64,000 bases of DNA from Salvator merianae (GCA_003586115.2 QVOM02000112.1:105192941-105256940); one strand, 5' to 3'. Shown: positions 46,867 through 58,699, counted from the first letter of the stretch. Notes: generated from the letters alone by a model not told the origin. Translations and numbers: made by a program.

Positions 46867-49241
46867 TAGGTGATGCAATGGTTTAAGTCAGAATCTGGAT
46901 GGTGCCAAAGTGGCACCATGGGAATGATCAAAGGACATCAGAAATGCACATCCCCACACCCATCAAACACCCATCCTACCATAAATGCTGTCAACAGCAC
47001 TTTGGGGGCAGAGTGGGAGAAAACACTCTGCCAGCACTTTCTCATGATCTTCCACCCCATTGCTGTGTATTGTTAAAGGTGCAGAAGATTTACCTCCAGC
47101 ATTTCCTTAAGGGCGAAAATCACAGCCAAGTTTCAGAAAGCACTGGAAATAGCCAGCTTTCTTAAACCATTTGCTATATTCTCCAAAATAGACCCAGCCA
47201 GAAACAGTGAGCCCAGAGGACAAACGTTCTCCAGCTCTGATGCTTTCATGGCCAAGAGTGGGAGAGGGATCCTGCTATAGCCCCTATAACCGCAGGAACT
47301 GCAGTTGTGCGTAGCCTGCCTGAAACACTGCTGAGCGGTGTTATATGCATCTTTAAAGGCAGGGCTTAGAAGGTATGAGTGGGAACCAGAGAATTACGAG
47401 ATCTGCTCTTAATACCTTGCACACCATTTGTTTACATATACTTTACACTCTTGTGATTCTCTTCTTTTAATCATAGGAGGCCTTTTTTTCTGAAAACTCC
47501 TGTACTATGAGATTGCTTCTTCTCCACCAGAAATGTAGGCAATCTACATTTGGAGAACTGCCTGAAGCTAACCACAATGTTGAAATATTTTCAGAAACCA
47601 AATACAGTGCCCAAATAATAAGACACACAACACTGTGTAAGACATCCAGATTCCTTTAAAAAACAAACACTTGTATTCATGCCTTCACTGTAATCCTTTC
47701 CGTCATCAGCACAGAGCTTGCTTATAAGAAGTATATATAACTGGTGGCTTTAAAACTTCAGTACAAATGTTGCTTGGTTTTTAAAAGGTCTAGCAGAATG
47801 TTTCAAACCACATTAAAGTGTAATTTTCTCACTATGCAAGTTGCTGGTCAATTATACACTGGCAAATGTATCATCAAACCACAGTCTGGAATGATTGCGG
47901 GCATCAAGTGAGAAGATACTACAGATTCTAATTAGCACAAGCCGGTCTAACAGTGAGCGTCATGCTGTAGTCTGGTTGAGTTCAAACTGACTGCAATTAG
48001 TGCATTTAGAGAAAAGGACTAGAACAAAGACTGTTTCACATGGTTCCTCACACACCCATTTATAAAGGTGAGATAGAAGGTGACAGGAGAGGCTTCAATC
48101 AGGAAATCCTGGAGACACTCTGTTAATCACAATAGGACAGTAATGATCTAAATTAAAAGGCTTGCATGTTTAAGAGATGGACAATGTTTGGGTAGGTGTG
48201 GGTCAGGATTCTCTCCAGGCCGTGCAGCTGAGCTGCAGTGCACAGAGCTGGTGCTTGATGAGGTTTCTGCATGCAGCCCAAAGAACAACCATACATTCAT
48301 CTGAGCGCTTGCTTATCTATCCACTCACTTAAAAGTCTCTTTCCTTTGTTCTCTACATTTGTGCAAAGCAAGATGGAAAGAGATTTCATAAACAAGCAGG
48401 CAGAGGATTGGGCAGTTGTTCTACAGCCAAGTATTTGCAGCTTTAATTGCTCTACTAAGCTTTGATTTCAAAATATTATGAATCCTTTTTGTGTACTCAA
48501 CCCTTGTTTTCTTTTCCACTTTATACTGAATATCTTCAGATTGTAAAATTTCCAATGGTTATAATTTTCTGCCTTATCAAAGCTTCTAACTAGATCTCCA
48601 TTGCCAGATTTTATTCCATTGATTTAACAATTTCTTCTCAATTATTTGATAATGCACAATTTTCAGTTCCAAATTCCACTGCTTTGTCTTAATTAAGTGC
48701 ATTTATTAGCGATTCATTTTCTGCTGGCAGGTTTCTTGTATAATTTTAGGCCCTCAACATACAGAAGATGAGTTATTTTACAATTTTGTTTGGATATTCC
48801 ATAACCACAGTTTACTGATAATGGCATTAGATCATGATAAGTAGGAGGGTGAAAGGGAATCACCTTGAAATATTGCTGATGTGATGTTGAGTCTTTAAAG
48901 TTCTGCACCATTAACTGTTAGCAGGGTGTTGCACCTTTTCATTGCTGCTATTTTTGAAGATTTCTTGATACTTCTCAACCCATGTGTGACAAGGAATCAA
49001 AGAATACTTTTTGTATTCAGTCCATGTGATCTGTAAATTTGCTTCTTCATTTGCATTCCTTTAAAACGGTATTGATTTTAATTTGTCACTGTAAAACAGT
49101 CAAATCCTAATTGATAAAGTAATAATAACAAAATGATTGCATTGTAGAAGTGCAATTACAGTAGCTCAAAATGAGGAACTCATAGAAAACTTTATTTCTG
49201 TAGTATGTTTTGGAAGTTTCCTGAGAATAAATTGGGGTGAA
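46867..49241. other. Intronic sequence without recognised features
   Basis: No exon, RNA gene or clear repeat identified over about 2.4 kb. This is among the longest stretches free of recognisable transposons. Confidence 0.45.
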
Positions 49242-49900
49242 TTAAGAACATACGAAATGCCCCACTGGATCAGTCTTATGCCCAGGGTTGTCAACTTTGA
49301 CTAAAATCAGCCGTGTAATCAGACACAGCTGACCTTTTTCTGGCTTTTTGTGTGGCTAGGAAAATTAGTCTGGCTGATTATCTGGCAGCCCTGCTTCTGG
49401 CCCATCTAGTCTAGCAGTCTGCTCCCACAGCAGCCAACCAGCTGCACAGGAACGCCCAGCAACAGGACTTGAGCACACAGCTTGCTCTCCTCTCAGTCTC
49501 CCAACAGCTGGCCTTTGGAGGCAGACCACCTCTTACTGCCATCAGGGCTAATAGCCCTTGATAGCCCTGACTTCCGTAAAGTGCTCCAAACCCTTTTTGA
49601 AACCTTCCAAGCTGGTAGCCAACACCACATCTTATGCTAACAAATTGCAAAGTTTCCAATAGTTAACCTTTGGAAATATTTCCATTTGTCTGTCCTGGTT
49701 CGTCCAGGATTCAGTTTCAGTGGGTGATCTGTGGTTCTAGTATTCTGAGAAAGGGAGAAGCTTTGTTCACACCGTATATCATTTAATGCACCTCTGTTAT
49801 GCTTCTTACCCATCTTCCTTCTGAATTAAAAAGCCACAGATCTTGCTTCCCCAGTCCCTTGATTATCTTAGTCATCCTTCTCCGAGCCTACCTCATCTAG
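49242..49900 (-). mobile_element. CR1 LINE 3' end, minus strand, with nested MITE
   Basis: The 3' tip TTAAGAACATACGAAATGCC, then CCCATCTAGTCTAGCAGTCT, AGCTGGCCTTTGGAGGC, CCTTCCAAGCTGGTAGCC and TTCAGTTTCAGTGGGTGATC, ends near TCCTTCTCCGAGCC. It is collinear with 30568-31260. A 111-bp insert lies at 49283-49393. Confidence 0.87.
49283..49393. mobile_element. 111-bp hAT-like MITE nested in CR1
   Basis: Ends CAGGGTTGTCA and TGGCAGCCCTG are imperfect inverted repeats. Farther in, AATCAGCCGTG and TGGCTGATT match as well. The flanks CTTATGCC (49275) and CTTCTGGC (49394) agree at 6 of 8 positions, fitting an aged 8-bp duplication. Removing it restores the CR1 order. Confidence 0.7.
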
Positions 49901-49959
49901 TTAAGTGTTTGGGGAGTTTTTTTTGGCAGAGAACAATGAAATGAATAAGAATTTAATTT

Positions 49960-50530
49960 ATTTCACCACTAACAAAATATATAATGAAATTACAAAAAAC
50001 AATACAGTTATATATTTACATATATGCCCATTACAAGACAAAACAGTATAACACATGCAATATCATATATCATAACACCTAACATTAAATATTATGCCAT
50101 ATTCACTGAATGTCAAATTGTTATTATACTGTTGTTGTTGTTGTTATAATTATATAGGCAATAATAAATGTAATATATGTTACATATATAGTGTTATTTA
50201 CGACTATACATGTAATAATACTAATACTATATATAATTAAATATTCTGAGCATATTAATATGAATATAAATCATATAATCATATATATAATCATAATAGT
50301 ATAATTATTATATAAGTAGTTGACCGTATATATTTGCAATATAAATATAAAAATACCTAAATTAATTTCAAATGTACCTGATATAAGCATGTGACAATAG
50401 ATTATTTCTAAATTAGATTCATATTATAAAAGAGTGACTAATAATATACTGAGTAAAAATAAAATATATACCTATATTCTAATATATAAAAAGGGGTCAA
50501 ATGTTGTTATAATTCATATTTAAAACTCTA
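49960..50530. repeat. Very AT-rich block
   Basis: About 570 bp made almost entirely of ATA, TAT, TTA and AAT words, with a short GTT run at 50130-50145 and self-complementary stretches (ATATATATAATCATA, TAATTATTATATAA). No coding or RNA feature. It could extrude cruciforms or be a nuclear-matrix-type AT-rich segment, but that is speculation. Confidence 0.75.
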
Positions 50531-50938
50531 AGTCTCCAAACTATTAAACTAATTGGTTTTTTGCACTAGTTGTTATGAACTGCCTGGAGTTTCAGATAGG
50601 ATATCCCCCAGCTGTAGCTGTGGAGGAATTGAACTAGAGATCTTATCAGTGCAAAACAAACACCCTGGTCATCATACACAGAAGAACAGCAAACTGCCAT
50701 GTTCTCAGCTACTGAATCAGCAGGTAGCCATGGTTACTAGGCTGATGCATGTCATTAGAAGCCTTTTTAGGCTACATCTACACACAGTATTTTTTAAAAA
50801 TGTCTGAAACATGGCTTAGAGATTGTATCTGACACATTTAAGATGAGGGTTGGAATGGGAATTCTAGCTGACATATACTACCACCTCTACACTGCTTTTG
50901 CACAACCTTTTTAATGCATGTGGATTCAGTCTTAATAA

Positions 50939-51035
50939 GGCTACCTCCAGACATCACTTATTTATTCTGCAGTTTACTGATTTACCTGTATAAAACATAT
51001 CCAGAATTATCACTCATTGTCTAAACATTAAATCA
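50939..51035. mobile_element. Partial copy of the 43325 foldback MITE
   Basis: GGCTACCTCCAGACATCACT, TATTTATTCTGCAG and ATATCCAGAATTATCACTC match the arm of the element at 43325 in order. The second arm is missing, possibly through truncation at the (ATT)n tract that follows. Confidence 0.5.
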
Positions 51036-51045
51036 ATACTCCACA

Positions 51046-51049
<4 letters not shown>

Positions 51050-51092
<43 letters not shown>

Positions 51093-51124
51093 CATCATCA
51101 TCATCATCATTATTATTATTATTT
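51050..51124 (+). repeat. (ATT)n/(ATC)n compound microsatellite
   Basis: About 14 ATT units, then about seven ATC units near 51090-51110, then more ATT. It sits at the end of a LINE-tail type repeat. Confidence 0.95.
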
Positions 51125-51262
51125 CAGTTTCTACCCCACTCTGTACTGAGGGGTCCCAGGGCGGCTTACAAAAACATACAAAAACTATTGCAATAAAAAC
51201 ACCATAAAAAAATTATAAACATCATAAAAACTATTTCATAACCCCCACCCTAAAACCATCCT
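51125..51262 (-). repeat. LINE-tail type repeat, minus strand
   Basis: CAGTTTCTACCCCACTCTGT, GGGGTCCCAGGGCGGCTTAC and AAAAACATACAAAAACTATT is the reverse complement of a common squamate repeat 3' end. The (ATT)n next to it would be its tail. Confidence 0.65.
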
Positions 51263-51274
51263 AGCCCAACAATA

Positions 51275-51605
51275 CAGCAGATATTACAGCTGCAAGATTT
51301 TCTTTCCATGTGTCCATGTGATCTGATGCTCCCATCACACCATACAGGTGGCCAACAGTATCACCTGAAGTATTTCTGGTAGCGACACCTCATGCTGAAC
51401 TCTCGCTGTACTTCTGGTCCAGTAATCCAGACAGAGCTGTAATTATGGAATAACAGGATATGGTGCTATGAGAGTTAATTTTACCAGATTAATGATAACT
51501 GTTAAATTGGGTCTATATTCCGGGACTGTATCAACAGTACCATGATTACGTCTGGCAAATCAGGTACAATTATGAAATAATGATGGGAGGTCGACCCTGT
51601 CTGGA
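51275..51605 (+). repeat. Family D interspersed repeat, copy 2
   Basis: The reverse complement of 26645-26965 over about 300 bp, including AATTATGGAATAACAGGATA and GTCTGGCAAATCAGGTACAA. It ends CGACCCTGTCTGGATAC, matching the GCATCCAGACAGGG terminal motif at 37143, which suggests a TIR DNA transposon. The other end is unclear. Confidence 0.8.
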
Positions 51606-52244
51606 TACATTCTAAGATATTTGAAGGGCTGACAGGGTTGTAAGCTCCCTCCATTGCTCTGGGAAACCACAATTTCTTATTCTTGTCACAGATTTCTCTG
51701 AAATTGGTCTCGAAGGATTGGGATACACTGTCACCTAACTGACATTATTTGCATTTACTGAAAACAAAATCAGCTTCCTATACTGTCTGGATGTAAAGTG
51801 AAAACAGAGGAAAGCATCTTGGAAAGATAATGGAGAAGAAGAAAAGGAAGCGAGAAAACAGAGAGAGACCGTGTCCTTTGAGTCAGGATAAGGGGCAGTT
51901 AGTTGCATTAGGCAAGACAGAGATGACTTTAGAGAGGAAGCCTGTTTTTGACTGAATGGGATGAGAGCCAATCAGAATAGATGCCGTCTTTTTCCCATTA
52001 ATTTGCCAGTAGCATCCAGTTTTGCTATAATACATTTCCCCTCATAGTTACTTTTAGTGATGCCAGGCTGCACATGATGTATTTGTATCTGAAGCAATAT
52101 GTTGCCAAAGATTCAATACTTATTTTGAAGGTAATGCAAATTCTCCTAAGTGGGGAAGTGGTTGCCAAATTTCTCAAAATGATGTTTTTTGAGTTTAATC
52201 TTTCATTTTAAGGCCATATCCCAAAATTTTGTATACCCTGGACC
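51606..52244. other. Intronic sequence without recognised features
   Basis: No exon or repeat family identified. Confidence 0.5.
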
Positions 52245-52710
52245 TTTCCATGTGGGACATTATTCTGTGATAAGAAGGATCTTCTGCATGCTAGTGCAAA
52301 TTACAGTAGGCCCTGCCCCCTCCTAGCATGTTCTGTCTGAAGTGGATGGAGTGTAGACTGGACTAGGGTGCCCAAAATGGTGCCCTAACCCAGTTTACGG
52401 ATAGACCTCAACATAGAGGTCTGCCGACATGTTAAGAGTAACATATTGGACCATGGAGGCATTTGGCTATCACATATTTGTGGTCCGGTGTACCACAGGG
52501 GATCCTTTAACAGGATGCACTGCCAAAAACGATCCCCCTGGGAGGCATCATCACTGACTCCAAAGCTGGTGTGAACTTTTTTGGAGCTGGTTCTGGAGTT
52601 GGCATGGGACAGATCACCCCAGTATGGATGACCTTGTCCTATGCCAGAAGCAACCTGGCCCAGCTTGGGTTGGGTTGTATATCCCAGGATGGGGCAGGCA
52701 CTTGAGGGTT
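52245..52710 (+). repeat. Composite of families C and B
   Basis: 52245-52390 resembles 13998-14165 (AGGCCCTGCCCCCTCCTAGC, TTCTGTCTG). 52395-52710 resembles 3640-3905 and 17080-17330. Either one longer element carries both parts, or two elements abut. ATCCCCTGTGGTACACC-type inverted words occur near 52486-52545. Confidence 0.5.
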
Positions 52711-53929
52711 CGCCTTAAACCTCTTTCATCCACTCAGCCATCTTCCTTGTACAAAATGTAGAAAAGAAAAGGAAGAAAGAGAAAAGTAGCAAAAAGGATC
52801 TGACTGAATAAAGACTACAGATGTTGCGGGGTTTTTTTAAAACTTTTTGTTTAAAATTACCTGTCCTGGGACTTCTGGTAACGGACAGCTTATAAATACA
52901 TAAAATAAACATGTAGTGGGCAGAAATTTCCAGGATTGGCTTTAACTGGAGTTTTCAGCCCTAGCTGACTTTTTAGGAGAACTTGCTTGTGGTAGTTTAG
53001 AGATCAATTCAGCTGGCTCAAGATGATAATGTAGGTACCAATTTTAAGCAGCCATCAGATGTTTAGTTGGGCTGTTCCCAGACTTCCTTTACTGTTGTTA
53101 TTCCAAGTTCATCTTATGAGATTCCATTAGATGACACATCAAAACTCACAGAGAATTTTGAGTGAGTCAGAAAACACTCATAATGGATAGTGTAGTGGTC
53201 TGTCCTAAAGAAAATAAAAAATATTTTTATCATCTTTCCATTATAAACCATTGTGCAAAGCACTCATGTTCAAGTGATCAGAAATGTCTACAGTGACCTT
53301 CCCCAGCTCTGTAAAAAAAAAAAAATGTCTGACCTATAATTAGATCCAGGTGCATTTACAATTTTTACTATCTGGTGAACAATGCTCTTAAGCCTGTCTA
53401 TTTAGCTGGAAGACAATTTCACTGTACTCAGAGTCGATGGGATTAAATCAGTTTAAATTCTGTGGTCTCAGGCTAAACTCATATGCATTTTCCCCCTATC
53501 CTCAGCACAAGTGGAATTGATTCACTGATGTGCTGATCTCAGCATCCAGATACAGGCTTTAGATATAGGAAGAACTCTTAGATGATTTTATATTGCTATA
53601 ACAAGCAAAAGCTGTAACATGTACAGCTTTAAGCTAAAGCTCACGTCAAAACAGGTCTAACATAAATAGCAGAATTGCTAATGTGGTTCAGAAAAAAACA
53701 AAAATAACACCATTCCTACTGTATTTATAACATACCCTGTCTTGGAATCATGGAAGAGGATTTTACATAATTTCTTTGCTAGGTTAGCACCATACAATAC
53801 ACATATAGACTTCCAAGAGCAGCTTATGAATGTGTTTTGCAGAGTCAGTAATGAGAGATAGGAATTGGTGTAGGAAATGTCTGCACAAGTTCCATTTATT
53901 GTTTGTATTTAGCTGTTATTGTTGGGTAT
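52711..53929. other. Intronic sequence without recognised features
   Basis: No exon, RNA gene or clear repeat identified. Confidence 0.5.
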
Positions 53930-54095
53930 CACTGAGTTGTGGCCGTCTCCTGGTTGATTGCTTGAGCCCCTCTATGGGCATCTTTATGTAGTTTTCTTGG
54001 CAGAAATGTAGAAGTGGTTTGGCATTGCCTATTTCTGGGGAGAGGCTAGGGATTGAACTGGTAACCCTCTGCTTTCCAGGCTTCAGCCTTTCCCT
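53930..54095 (-). mobile_element. tRNA-derived SINE, minus strand, 5'-truncated
   Basis: GAGTTGTGGCCGTCTCCTGG, CTTTATGTAGTTTTCTTGGC, GGTTTGGCATTGCCTATTTC, GAGAGGCTAGGGATTGAACT and GGTAACCCTCTGCTTTCC align with 58434-58570. The tRNA-like head beyond the B-box (GATTGAAC region) is lost or diverged. Confidence 0.7.
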
Positions 54096-54604
54096 CAGTT
54101 TGTATTTATATCTCTCCCTAATTCAGCATATTGCCTCTGATCATAGAAAAAGATGCAACTCACAGACTTGGACCTTGAGATGGGTACTCAGGCAGTAGCA
54201 TAAGAGGAAACCTCAGTTCCCTCCAGTGACATCAGCAGCTGGTTTGGGTGGACATAACCTAGGCCGTCTCCAGATGGTTAGAGGTAATGCAGACTCAAAA
54301 GAAGATCTCCCAGTTGCCTCTTGTTGCCCCTCAAGAAGACGTGAAAAGCAGTTGTGGGGCTTACCTTGCATGTCTCCTGGCTGCTTCTAAAATGAATTCT
54401 CTTCGTGTTACCAGTCAAGTGCCCGCCCACTTCCTTTTGTTGGTTTTTTTTCCTTTTTTCGCACACTTGGCAGGTTTCTGGTAATGCAAAGAGAGCTCAT
54501 CTCAGAGGCTGCTGGCAGATGTGCAGATAAGGGGAACTGTTACAGGAAACCCAGTATTATTGCTGACTTTCCCATAATAGCGATATATCAGGCTTGTTTG
54601 TTTA

Positions 54605-54662
54605 CATTTTTATTCCACCCTATACCCAAAAGTCTCAGGGCAGGTTACAGCAACAAAAAACA
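54605..54662 (-). repeat. Short LINE-tail type fragment
   Basis: TTTTTATTCCACCCTATACC, CAAAAGTCTCAGGGCAGG and TTACAGCAAC repeat the layout of 51125-51180. Confidence 0.6.
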
Positions 54663-55153
54663 AGATGTTTTAAGAGGAGGCCTGATTTGAAGTATATAAA
54701 ATCATGCATGGTATGGATAAGGTGGATAGAAATGCTTTTCTCTGTCACACAGCACTAGGACCATGGGGCACTCTTTGAAGCTGATGGGTAGGAGAGTTAG
54801 GACCAACAAGGGGAAGTATTTTTTCACCCAGAGGGTCATTGGTCTATGGAAATTATTACCAGAAGCGGTGGTGACACCAATCAGCCTGGATAGGTTTAAG
54901 AATGGATTGGACAGATTCATGGAGGTCAGGTGTATCAATGGCTACTAGAATGGATGCCTTGGTACTGCCTCCAGGTCGAAAAGGCAGGCAGAATGTCTAT
55001 AAAACCATTTGCAGGAAGTCAACAGCAGGTGAAGGTTTTGCCTTTGTTTACTGCTTCAGAATGCCCAGAAGCAATTGGTGGGCCACTGTGTGAAGCGGAA
55101 TGCTGGACTAAATGTGCCGTGGCCTGATCCAGCAGCACTCCTCTTATGTTCTA
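54663..55153 (+). mobile_element. CR1 LINE 3' end
   Basis: Same subfamily as 6855-7457. It encodes KLMGRRVRTNKGKYFFTQRV, IGLWKLLPEAVVT and FKNGLDRFMEVRCINGY, then the 3' UTR ending GGCCTGATCCAGCAGCACTC and CTCTTATGTTCTAAG. An early frame break lies near GACCATGGGGCACTC. The octamer tail is reduced to about one unit. Confidence 0.9.
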
Positions 55154-56965
55154 AGATGTAAAATGAACATACTAAAGGCAATGACAGGGCCTGAAAGTGG
55201 GGAGAGGAAACTGTTTCCTTAGCCAAAGGCCAGGGTGAATAGGTGAGTCTTCACTGTTCTCCTGTTTTTTTTAGTAGCAACCCCCTTTTTCTTCTGCCCT
55301 GCCTTCACCAGAGCTGCTACACCACAGCATCCTTAATGAACTGGTCAAAATCTTGCCAAGATGCTTCCCACAGGATTTGTTTGGTTAGATAGCTGACTCA
55401 AGGGGAAAATCCCATTCTCCTTTGAAAATCCTCTTATTGTACTCTCATGATAGATGCCCAGAAACATAGATAATAATTGGCAGCCAAGTGAATTTTGGGC
55501 ACCCAATTCATTATCGGTTCAAACACATCTTCAAAAACCAGACGCTGCTTATCAAACTGCTGCTTTACTCAAATAACAAAGAGATTATTTTAAGGTGATC
55601 GCTCATGAGTAACACTGGCGTCTATTATCAAGAAATTCATCTGTCACAAAGAAGTTTTTAATCAGGGTTGATTACTAATGAATTAAATATAAGGTATATA
55701 AAATGCTGAATGAGGGGAAACTTTTTTTTTTATGTGTATTTGGCATAAGCATGAAAAATGTGTATGGAAGGAGAGACTATTTTGAGAATGTAGAACATTG
55801 TCTATATAGCGAAGGCATCCCGTCTGGCTATAATTGGTGCCTGTGGCAATTGTTGATACCCTGCCTACTTCAGCATTACATGCCCTTTAGCTGGATTGGG
55901 GAAGAACCATCCTAGTCCCAGTTAAGCTGTCTATTATCAAGACATCACAAATGTACACATTTAGAAGAGATGATTTGCTATTTCAGCACCTTAAAGCGCT
56001 TAAATAAATTAGTTCCCACTATTTCAAGCATTAAATATTCCATAATATTGTGAGTAAAGGCTTAAATTGCAATTAGAATTGCCCAGGAGTTTGTTCAATT
56101 TAGGGGGGTTGCTTAGAGAGTAAAAGGATCCTCTTTCTTTAAATATATTTTGTGACAGGTATGTGAACTATCTGGTTCAGGAAATTGATAAGGAGGTATG
56201 TTTTTTTCACCTCTAGGCTACCTGCTTGCCTTTGGTCTGTGGCTTTTGAAAAAAGATGCAGGATTGTAAGGCTTCTCTGTAAAATGGCCTTTAAGTACTA
56301 TCTCATCAGTTCATACAAACAGAAGGCTGGAAAAAAACCAGTAGTTTCTAATTTGGACTACCTTTGCTCTATATATTATGAAAAATGAGAACACAACTGA
56401 CATGATGTAGTTTTGTGCTGTATCATTCAGTCCTGCAGACAGGAGGAGGTGGTTTTAGGGATCTTTTGCTTTTAAAATGCACCTTGACATAAAAATCTAC
56501 TTTCATACTTTCCTCAGTGCCTATTTTGCCTACAGAAGCACTATGTATTTTTCGTATGTCTAATATATTCTGTGAAGCAGTTCATGTCATCATACAATGA
56601 GGTGGTGCCCATGAAATTAGCATAGTAGTTAAGTTGTGGCTTTCTCCAAGAGTGAGAAAATCAATCTTTAGGATGCCTCTTTTCATCAGAGTTCACATTG
56701 TCTGGTGTGCGTTGCCCAATGCCAAATCTATGATGAGAGCTCTTTGTATGGTAACATTCCACCTACAGACTGCTTCCAGTGGTCTCAGAAGGCTTCTTCA
56801 AAGCCATGAAGATATGGACCACTGTCTCCCAGTCACACTGTAGCAATGCTTTGCTGTCTCACACCAACTGCCCAGTTCAGTGGCATTGGGTGGCTGAATC
56901 AACATGCTTGCCAAACAATCTAGAATGTACAGATCATTTGCAGTGGATTTTAATTGATAAGCATC
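55154..56965. other. Intronic sequence without recognised features
   Basis: The 70-codon frame at 55703-55915, which includes NWCLWQLL, was examined against the missing flippase exon and does not match. Nothing else was recognised. Confidence 0.45.
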
Positions 56966-57568
56966 ATAGGAACATAAGAACATAAGAGAAGCCCTGCTAG
57001 ATTATGCAACAGCCAATCTACTGTAACATTCCATATTGCACACTGGTGAACCATTTCCTTCTGGGCATTTTCAAGCAGAAGATGAAGTCAAAACCCTCAC
57101 CTGGTCTTGACTACTGGCAAAAGGCCTTCAGACGCATCCTGCTTGTTTTTCCAACTCAGAGGTGCTACCTGGACATCCATTCTAATAGCCATTGATACAC
57201 CTGTTCTTCTTGAATTTGTCTAACCCCTTCTTAAAGCCATCTAGGCTAATGGCTGTCACCAGCCCATCTGATATTAAATTCCACAGACCAATGACCTGCT
57301 GAGTTAAAAAATACTTGCCCTTGTCAGTCCTAGGTTTTTTGCCCATCAGCTTCGTAGAGTGACCTCTGGTTCTAATGCTGTGCAATACAGAAAATATTTT
57401 TTCTCTATCTACCTTTTCCAACCAATGCATGATTTTATCTGGTCCCTTCTTAAACACCACCTTTCAAGGCTGAAGAGACATTGCAGTCTGATCTCAGAAG
57501 GGAGGTGTTCCAGCCCCCTGATTGTTCTGGTTGCCATTTACTGTAGTTTTTAAAGTTCTGCAGTATCC
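56966..57568 (-). mobile_element. CR1 LINE 3' end, minus strand
   Basis: The 3' tip AGGAACATAAGAACATAAGA carries the octamer tail. On the minus strand 57182-57460 encodes VDREKIFSVLHSIRTRGHST, KLMGKKPRTDKGKYFLTQQV and SLDGFKKGLDKFKKNRCING, an open CR1 C-terminus. It is interrupted upstream by the second CR1 at 57575. Confidence 0.9.
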
Positions 57569-57574
57569 TTCCTA

Positions 57575-58433
57575 AAACATAAGAGAAACCCTGCTGGGTC
57601 AGGTCAAAGTCCATCTAATCCAGCATCTTGTCTCACACAGTGGCCACCAATTACTTCTGGGCATTCTCAAGCAAAACTTTCACCTGTTCTCAACTTCCTG
57701 CAAATAGCCTTTAGAGGCATCCTGCCTATCTCTCCAACCTGGAGGCAGTACCTAGGAATCTATTCTAGTAGTTGATACATCTACCCTTCATGAATTTGTC
57801 TAACTCTTTCTTAAGGCTATCCAGGCTGGTTGCAATCACCACCTCTTCTGGTAATAAATTCCATAGACTTATGACCCATTTCATGAAAAAAATACTTCCC
57901 CTTGTCAGTCCTAACTTTTCTGCATATCGGCCTGATAGAGTTTATCCTGGTACTAGTGTTGAGCAATAGATAAAATATTTTTTCTCTGTCTACCTTTTCC
58001 ATACCATGCATGATGTTATATACTTCAGTTAGGTCACCCCTTAAACACCATCTTTCAAGGCTAAAGAGGCCTAAGCATTGCAGCCTGATCTTGTAAGAGA
58101 GGTGTTCCAGCCCCTGATCATTCTAGTTACCCTTTCCTATATATTTTCCAGTTCCACAATATCCATTCAGACCAGAATTGTATACAATATTCCAAATGTG
58201 GCTTCACTATAGATTTATAAAGAACCACAGTGACGCTTGCCAACTGATTTTCTATTCCTCTCCTAATTAGCCCTAGTACTGAAGTTGCTTTTTTTCACTG
58301 TTCTGCACACTGGGTCGGCACCTTCATTGAACTGTCCACCAAAACACCAAGGTCCCTTTCCTGGTTTGTCATAGAGAGCTCAGCCTCTATTAGTTTATAG
58401 GTATAGTAGGGATTCTTGCCCCAATGTGCATCA
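57575..58433 (-). mobile_element. Second CR1 LINE 3' end, minus strand, longer
   Basis: AACATAAGAGAAACCCTGCT is its 3' tip. The C-terminal coding part lies at 57780-58110 (minus frame at 57817-58011: EKVDREKIFYLLLNT, VRTDKGKYFFHEMGH). Farther upstream, GATTTATAAAGAACCACAGT and CACACTGGGTCGGCACCTTC, then CCAAGGTCCCTTTCCTGG, are reverse-transcriptase-region landmarks. It runs to TTGCCCCAATGTGCATCAC and is cut by the SINE at 58434. It is the longest CR1 piece in the window. Confidence 0.9.
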
Positions 58434-58591
58434 CATGGTTGACTGCATCGGCACCTCCATGGGCACTTCTATGCAGTTTTCTTGGCAGACATACAAAAGT
58501 AGTTTGCCATTGCCTGCTTCCAGAGAGAGGCTGGGGATTGAACTGACAACCCTTGGCTTTTCAGACAGTTTGCTCTACCACTGAGCTACAT
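58434..58591 (-). mobile_element. tRNA-derived SINE with tRNA-like head, minus strand
   Basis: On the minus strand it begins TAGCTCAGTGGTAGAGCAAA (A-box-like). GTTCAATCC at 58533-58541 is an exact B-box-type word, followed by CCAGCCTCTCTCTGG, AGGCAATGGCAAACTAC and a body matching 53930. These are internal RNA polymerase III promoter elements. The anticodon arm and acceptor stem do not form a normal tRNA, so this is not a tRNA gene. It is inserted in a CR1. Confidence 0.85.
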
Positions 58592-58699
58592 ATCTGAGCA
58601 ATTTGAACCTAAATAAGCATAAAATGCATATCAGTTCTTAATTTGGAGTCACCAGAATTTGTTTTTACAGCTAGACAGAATCAGAGATAGAATTATAAT

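Noticed and set aside
51050..51124. The ATT/ATC array and other short tandem tracts as a CRISPR-like or satellite array.
   Set aside because: Units of two to four bases without spacers are ordinary microsatellites, and the genome is vertebrate.
58434..58591. A possible tRNA gene on the minus strand, because of TAGCTCAGTGGTAGAGC and GTTCAATCC.
   Set aside because: The sequence between and after the boxes does not fold as a tRNA, and the body matches other SINE copies in the window.
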